Source of the DNA: an uncultured Aquimarina sp.
Lineage (GTDB): Bacteria; Bacteroidota; Bacteroidia; Flavobacteriales; Flavobacteriaceae
Direction: 5' to 3'
NCBI GenBank assembly: GCA_947498775.1
Contig: CANMLL010000008.1
Location: 1-64,000, forward strand
DNA: 64,000 nucleotides
Under the pieces are notes generated by a model, which ran no database searches, was not told the DNA's origin, and saw only the letters and a list, made by a program, of their open reading frames with translations. The position numbers and the translations under genes were made by a program. Below are positions 59,822 through 64,000 of this stretch, one piece after another (within the stretch, counting starts at the first letter, position 1; every line of letters begins with the position of its first letter).

Positions 59822-61090
59822 ATGATTTTTAAGAGAAATTATTTACTCATATTTTTTGTTGGAATAACATTATACGGTCAGAAATCTGAAGACCTGAAAA
59901 AGAAAACATTTTTTGTAATACCAGAAATTTCGATTGGTAAGACGATGGAAGCCAATACGGATTTTCCCGAAAGAGAGTTGCATAAGTCTTTTTTTGTAAG
60001 TTTTGGTAGTTACAGTAATTTCAATGATCAGCCTTGGGCAAAAGAATTGAAATATCCAAAAAGTGGAGTCTCATTTGGGGTAACAGATTTTGGAAATCTC
60101 GATAAAATAGGAATAGCCTATACGCTGATGCCTTTTATTGAAATTGGATTATTCAGAAAACGTTCGGATAGATGGAATATTAGTTTCGGAATGGGAGGTG
60201 CCTATATTAATCAACAATATGATTCTGAAACAAATCCTTTTAATTTGGCTGTTACTACAGAAATTAACTGGGCTTTTAGATCATTTTTGTATTATGATAT
60301 ACTAAAACGAAAAAGTGTTGATTGGCGGTTAGGTATTGGGTATGCACATTTTTCTAATGGACATACCAAATTGCCAAACCAAGGATTGAACTCTTTTGTT
60401 ATAAATGTTTCTACAATTATAGGAAAGGAACCGAAAGTTGATAATAGAGGTGAAAATATCAATAAACCGTCAAAAAATAAATCTTCAGAAAATTATTTCT
60501 CTTTTCGAAGTGGTATTGGTCAAAATGTACTTTCAAGAATATTTAATGATAAGAAAGAAGTCTATTCTGTGGCTTTTTCGGGAGGCAAAATTATAAACAA
60601 AACGTTTAAGTTTGGTGCGGGTGCCTATTATCGATTTTATGAACATTATTATGACCATATTAATGAGAATGGACAACTTGTGAGCGAGCAAGTGCCCGAA
60701 TATCGGGAGAATCCCTATCGCTATGCTACCAATTTTGGTTTTTTTGGTAGTGCAGAGCTTTTAATAGGACATGTAGGCGTAGAATTTGATATGGGGATCA
60801 ATGTTTATAAGCCTTTTTATAAGATAGAATGGCAACTTAGTCAAGGATATTTTTACAATGGGGAATATGCAAGATTAGGAGAATTAAGTTCGTATTACGA
60901 AGTAAAAAGAACAGTATCAAGTCGATTAGGGATAAAGTATTACTTGTTTAACACAGGAAGATCACCAAAAAACAACTTGTTTATAGCTGCACATATTAAT
61001 GCAAACCTTGGGCAAGCAGATTTTTCAGAGCTTAGTTTAGGGTATGCGTATCGTTTTAATTTGAAAGAAAGAAAAGAGAGCGTAAATTAG
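59822..61090 (+). CDS. PagL-like acyloxyacyl hydrolase family protein
   Basis: A 422-residue protein with signal peptide (MIFKRNYLLIFFVGITLYGQ). The first beta-barrel half contains WRLGIGYAHFSNGHTKLPNQGLNSFVINVS, matching the PagL/acyloxyacyl-hydrolase pattern H-x-S-N-x(5-6)-P-N-x-G-x-N with catalytic His and Ser. A second, partly repeated barrel segment (RSGIGQNVLSRIFNDKKEVYSVAFSGGKI) makes it about twice the usual PagL length. It may deacylate lipid A at the outer membrane. Single gene behind a decayed gene. Confidence 0.72.
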   Translation: MIFKRNYLLIFFVGITLYGQKSEDLKKKTFFVIPEISIGKTMEANTDFPERELHKSFFVSFGSYSNFNDQPWAKELKYPKSGVSFGVTDFGNLDKIGIAYTLMPFIEIGLFRKRSDRWNISFGMGGAYINQQYDSETNPFNLAVTTEINWAFRSFLYYDILKRKSVDWRLGIGYAHFSNGHTKLPNQGLNSFVINVSTIIGKEPKVDNRGENINKPSKNKSSENYFSFRSGIGQNVLSRIFNDKKEVYSVAFSGGKIINKTFKFGAGAYYRFYEHYYDHINENGQLVSEQVPEYRENPYRYATNFGFFGSAELLIGHVGVEFDMGINVYKPFYKIEWQLSQGYFYNGEYARLGELSSYYEVKRTVSSRLGIKYYLFNTGRSPKNNLFIAAHINANLGQADFSELSLGYAYRFNLKERKESVN

Positions 61091-61262
61091 TTGTATTGGT
61101 CTCAAAAATAGTTAAAAGTATGCATTTTACTGTATTTCCTTTAAGGTTCTAGAAATATGATGTGGTTTGCAGTTTTCTGTAAGCAGTTGTTTGTCATTGT
61201 CCAAAAGAAATTTCATTCCTTAGTCGTAAAACCTACATACTTTCAGTGCATAGTGATTTATT

Positions 61263-62339
61263 TTAAGTTTTTTTACTTAGCTCTAATAGATGCCTCGCAG
61301 CTGCAAATGGAGTAATTTGGTGTTTTTGTACTGCCTCTATTTGAGAACTTAATTGAGCTTTTACTTTTGGATGATTGTAAAACGATGACTTTAATTGTTC
61401 TTCGATGGTTTGTAATAACCAAAACTTATTTTGTTTTCTACGGTTTTCTTCAAAAAAACCATTTTCATAAGTAATCGTTATATATTTCTGAATAAGCGCC
61501 CAAATATCTTCTATACCCTTACTTTCTAAAGCACTGCAAGTTAGTACTTCTGGTGACCAACTGTTTTCTGCCAATGGATATAGGTGCAGTGCTTTTCTGA
61601 ATTGATTTTTAGCCTCGCGGGCACGTTTCAGGTTATCTCCATCTGCTTTATTGATTACTATAGCATCTGCCATTTCTATAATACCACGTTTGATACCTTG
61701 GAGTTCATCTCCAGCTCCGGCCAGTTTTAGTAATAAGAAGAAATCTACCATGCTATGTACGGCCGTTTCACTTTGCCCAACTCCTACAGTTTCTATAATG
61801 ATAACATCATATCCTGCTGCTTCACATAGGATAATAGACTCACGAGTCTTTTGAGCCACTCCTCCCAATGAATTACCGGATGGAGAAGGCCTAATAAATG
61901 CTTCTTTGCATCGTACCAAAGATTCCATTCGGGTTTTGTCTCCCAAAATACTTCCATGTGATACTGTACTGCTTGGATCTACAGCTAGAACGGCTACTTT
62001 TTTACCTTTCTCAATTAAAATGTTCCCCAAAGCTTCAATAAAGGTACTTTTTCCAACACCGGGAACTCCTGTTATTCCTATTCTAATCGAGTTATTGGCA
62101 TAGGGTAAGCATTTTTCAATAAGCTGCTGTGCCTTTTGGATGTGATTTTGCTGTGTGCTTTCGATAAGCGTAATTCCTTTGCTTAATGCGGTCGTGTCTT
62201 TAGAAATAATGGCTTCAAAAAGGATATCAACAGAAATTTCCTTTTGTTGTAATTTTTTGAATCGATCGATTGCTTGATCCCTGGTACTACCAGGAACTTT
62301 TGAAGTTGAATTCGTGTTTTTGGTGTTGTCTTTGGACAC
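61263..62339 (-). CDS. meaB: Methylmalonyl-CoA mutase-associated GTPase MeaB
   Basis: A 358-residue SIMIBI GTPase. Walker A is GITGVPGVGKSTFIEALG, then VAVLAVDPSSTVSHGSILGDKTRM and the switch region PSPSGNSLGGVAQKTRESI, with IIIETVGVGQSETAVHSM, guanine motif INKADGDN and C-terminal dimerisation helices (KVKAQLSSQIEAVQKHQI). It protects and reloads adenosylcobalamin in a B12 mutase. Since IcmF here already has its own G-domain, this MeaB should serve a separate methylmalonyl-CoA mutase elsewhere. Single gene on the minus strand. Confidence 0.93.
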   Translation of the reverse strand: MSKDNTKNTNSTSKVPGSTRDQAIDRFKKLQQKEISVDILFEAIISKDTTALSKGITLIESTQQNHIQKAQQLIEKCLPYANNSIRIGITGVPGVGKSTFIEALGNILIEKGKKVAVLAVDPSSTVSHGSILGDKTRMESLVRCKEAFIRPSPSGNSLGGVAQKTRESIILCEAAGYDVIIIETVGVGQSETAVHSMVDFFLLLKLAGAGDELQGIKRGIIEMADAIVINKADGDNLKRAREAKNQFRKALHLYPLAENSWSPEVLTCSALESKGIEDIWALIQKYITITYENGFFEENRRKQNKFWLLQTIEEQLKSSFYNHPKVKAQLSSQIEAVQKHQITPFAAARHLLELSKKT

Positions 62340-62404
62340 AGAATAGCTTTATGACAAAGGTATAAATTCCTTTTTGGAAACTTGGATTAGAAAAAATCAC
62401 ATTT

Positions 62405-62959
62405 TTAAACCTTTATAGGAACAGCTATAACTGTTCTATCCCAAGCCAGGTACATTATTGTAAATTCATTAGCATTTTCAAAGTAGATCGAGAATTGTTC
62501 CTTTATATTAAGTAAAGGCATAGTAGGAACCTCAATAATAAGGGCATCAAAGGCCGGGTCTCGTTTTGCCGTACCATTCATATTTACTCCCCAACCGTAT
62601 TGTTCGCTATTAAATATAACTTTCCACGACTTGGGGTTAGGGATGGTCCATAACGTATAAGTGCCAGCTTTTAGAGGAGTCCCATCTATTAAAAGATCTT
62701 TATCGGTAGAAAATGTAGTTGCTTCATTAGCACCCGTTCTCCACACTTTGCCATAAGGTACAAGAGCTCCAAAAATTTCTCTATCTTTTTTAAAGGGTCT
62801 ATTGTAAAAGACAGTTATTGTAGCATCTTTGGCATTGTGGGTAATGGTTTCTTCGGGACTATGCTTTTTGGTGTTTTGTTTCATAAAATACATTCCTGCA
62901 AACCCAATAAGGATCAACCCTAGTACGATTAGTACGGTTCTTTTAAGAAGCTTTGGCAT
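62405..62959 (-). CDS. DUF2911 domain membrane-anchored protein
   Basis: A 184-residue protein with one N-terminal span (TVLIVLGLILIGFAGMYFM) and a DUF2911 domain: ITVFYNRPFKKDREIFGALVPYGKVWRTGANEATTFSTDKDLLI, GTPLKAGTYTLWTIPNPKSWKVIFNSEQYGWG. Many members are secreted or lipoproteins in Bacteroidota, with no known activity. It lies 65 bases upstream of the meaB start on the same strand, possibly an operon. Confidence 0.85.
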   Translation of the reverse strand: MPKLLKRTVLIVLGLILIGFAGMYFMKQNTKKHSPEETITHNAKDATITVFYNRPFKKDREIFGALVPYGKVWRTGANEATTFSTDKDLLIDGTPLKAGTYTLWTIPNPKSWKVIFNSEQYGWGVNMNGTAKRDPAFDALIIEVPTMPLLNIKEQFSIYFENANEFTIMYLAWDRTVIAVPIKV

Positions 62960-63013
62960 AAGAATACTTTTGATTGTTTAAATATAGCCTAATAAATTTT
63001 AAGATAGGTGAAA

Positions 63014-63235
63014 TTATTTGGTAAGTCGTGTAATATTCATAACATTAACAGCATAAGTATTTCTTACCGAGGTTAAAACCTTAAGAATCGACTGAGGAAA
63101 ATACTTGTTTTCTATCAAGTTATCGATGTGCTTGATTAATTTATTGGTACAATCGACATTTTTTTCAACAAGATTTAGAATATCTTCTACTTCATCATTA
63201 TTTTGATAATCGCAATTATTTTTTAGAGTGTGCAT
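63014..63235 (-). CDS. Hypothetical 73-residue helical protein
   Basis: A short helical protein (MHTLKNNCDYQNNDEVEDIL then NLVEKNVDCTNKLIKHIDNLI, ending NVMNITRLTK) with two Cys in the first half. No motif, no signal. It follows a MITE-like repeat upstream (63255-63416). No family recognised. Confidence 0.5.
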   Translation of the reverse strand: MHTLKNNCDYQNNDEVEDILNLVEKNVDCTNKLIKHIDNLIENKYFPQSILKVLTSVRNTYAVNVMNITRLTK

Positions 63236-63254
63236 AATCTATAAAATGGTATAG

Positions 63255-63416
63255 TGAACTCATCTTGACTTTTTCTATTTCCTAAAAAATGGCTTAAATT
63301 CATCCATATTTCGTTACTTTTCTTATCTGTAGCGCTGCTATAGCTTTCAAAAAGTGCCTCATCTGGTCAAATTTCAACTCATTTTCAGTCAAAAACAAAA
63401 AGTCAAGATGAGTTCA
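63255..63416. mobile_element. MITE-like element with 20-bp perfect terminal inverted repeats
   Basis: TGAACTCATCTTGACTTTTT (63255-63274) is exactly repeated in inverse at 63397-63416, with 122 bases between and no ORF inside. The size (162 bp) and long perfect ends fit a MITE or a solo remnant of an insertion sequence. No clear target-site duplication is visible. It sits in the gap between the 73-residue gene and the sigma-factor gene. Confidence 0.6.
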
Positions 63417-63632
63417 GTTAATAAAAGTAGAGAAGTAGTACGTTTTTGGTTGATTAGCTTACTTATACAAGCGTTAATTTTATATTAAACATTTGATATT
63501 CAATAGTTTGTTGGTTTTAGAGGATTTTTATGTATAATTTTGCAACACGGAATACAAAATTTCGTCTCTATAGATGAATAAGATTTAAAACCGTTTTTAA
63601 AGAATTAATCACTAACCCAAAGTTAAAGAAGT

Positions 63633-64000
63633 TTGTTACAAAGCGAGCTAATTGAGCAGTGTAGGGCCAACGATCGAAGAGCCCAAATGAAGCTTTATAA
63701 TAAATACTGTGATGGTATGTATTATGTAGCATTACGATTCCTAAAAGATCCATTTGAGGCAGAGGAAGCTATGCAGGAATCTTTCATTAAAGCATTTACC
63801 AGACTTCATCAATTTACAGGAGATGTAACTTTTGGTGCCTGGCTCAAAAGAATTGTTATTAATAAAAGCATAGATATGTTAAAAGCCAAGAAAATGCACA
63901 TGGTGACGATTAATGAACAGGTTATGACGACTGTTGAAGAACAGAATGATTGGTCGGTGTCGGATTCTGTTACAGTAGATGAAGTGAAAAAGGCTATTGA
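63633..64000 (+). CDS. ECF-type RNA polymerase sigma factor, partial
   Basis: The frame runs off the window end. Starting at TTG 63633 (after AAAGAAG) it reads LIEQCRANDRRAQMKLYNKYCDGMYYVALRFL, then the region 2 pattern DPFEAEEAMQESFIKAFTRLHQFTGDVTFGAWLKRIVINKSIDMLKAKK. That matches ECF sigma factors (sigma-70 region 2). A downstream ATG (63687) is an alternative start but would trim region 2's first helix. The region 4 DNA-binding part lies beyond the window. It could regulate a nearby anti-sigma factor not seen here. Confidence 0.8.
   Translation, partial: MLQSELIEQCRANDRRAQMKLYNKYCDGMYYVALRFLKDPFEAEEAMQESFIKAFTRLHQFTGDVTFGAWLKRIVINKSIDMLKAKKMHMVTINEQVMTTVEEQNDWSVSDSVTVDEVKKAI

Noticed and set aside
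63568..63753. 61-residue minus-strand frame
   Set aside because: It overlaps the start of the sigma-factor gene on the other strand and has no protein-like pattern.
1..64000. CRISPR arrays, rRNA and tRNA genes
   Set aside because: No regularly spaced direct repeats, rRNA stretches or cloverleaf tRNAs were found; the only tRNA-like end belongs to tmRNA.

Overview
The window looks like a chromosomal segment of a marine member of the Flavobacteriaceae (Bacteroidota). The evidence is low GC, A-rich sequence ahead of start codons, Bacteroidota-type -7 promoter boxes (TAnnTTTG), a tmRNA encoding the tag GENNYALAA, and lineage-typical genes (a Lacal_2735-family small protein, DUF4197, DUF6268, DUF1684, DUF2911, DPP-III-like M49 peptidase, fused IcmF mutase). 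An Aquimarina-like genus is plausible, but that is inference.

Left end (1-4400): decayed Rhs polymorphic-toxin cassettes. Two 5'-truncated Rhs core ends each carry a different C-terminal tip and are each followed by a candidate immunity gene. Tip 1 resembles a papain-fold (NlpC/CHAP-like) cysteine hydrolase and is followed by an exported LRR protein. Tip 2 carries an L,D-transpeptidase-like H-x15-S-x-G-C motif and is followed by a lipoprotein. Both neighbours look exported, which fits cell-wall or periplasmic toxins. Small gene remnants follow.

Second block (about 4227-9867): an accessory element at the 3' end of ssrA (tmRNA, 9853-10250, minus strand). A 16-bp copy of the tmRNA end lies at 4399-4414, and a 60-bp diverged copy of the tmRNA end plus terminator lies further out at 4227-4286, so the site was probably used more than once. 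The cargo is an AbiE-type pair (DUF6577/AbiEi-like regulator plus AbiEii nucleotidyltransferase) and a TOTE-type primase-helicase broken by two frameshifts, both at GGGG runs. No integrase is visible.

Rest (10365-64000): mostly core genes in short operons. They include a saccharopine-dehydrogenase-like oxidoreductase, pyrF, purU, icmF, an Lrp regulator, an MFS exporter, a P-II protein, crcB, ilvE, mnmD, grpE-dnaJ behind a sigma54-like promoter, an ABC exporter operon running into an MscS channel and an HTH-less NtrC-type regulator, PPK2, M28 and M49 peptidases, MATE, OmpA, PAP2, a class A PBP, a BCCT transporter, PagL-like acyloxyacyl hydrolase, meaB, and a sigma factor cut by the window end.

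The most novel-looking region is 23.7-26.4 kb. Three intergenic copies of a small structured RNA share two conserved internal-loop strands, while the flanking helix changes sequence and keeps pairing. Each copy is preceded by a -7-like box and followed by a terminator. At least one decayed copy and a fragment lie among them, around an orphan lanthipeptide-type precursor gene and next to a pseudoenzyme paralogue of a secreted alpha/beta hydrolase. No tRNA, rRNA or CRISPR array was seen.
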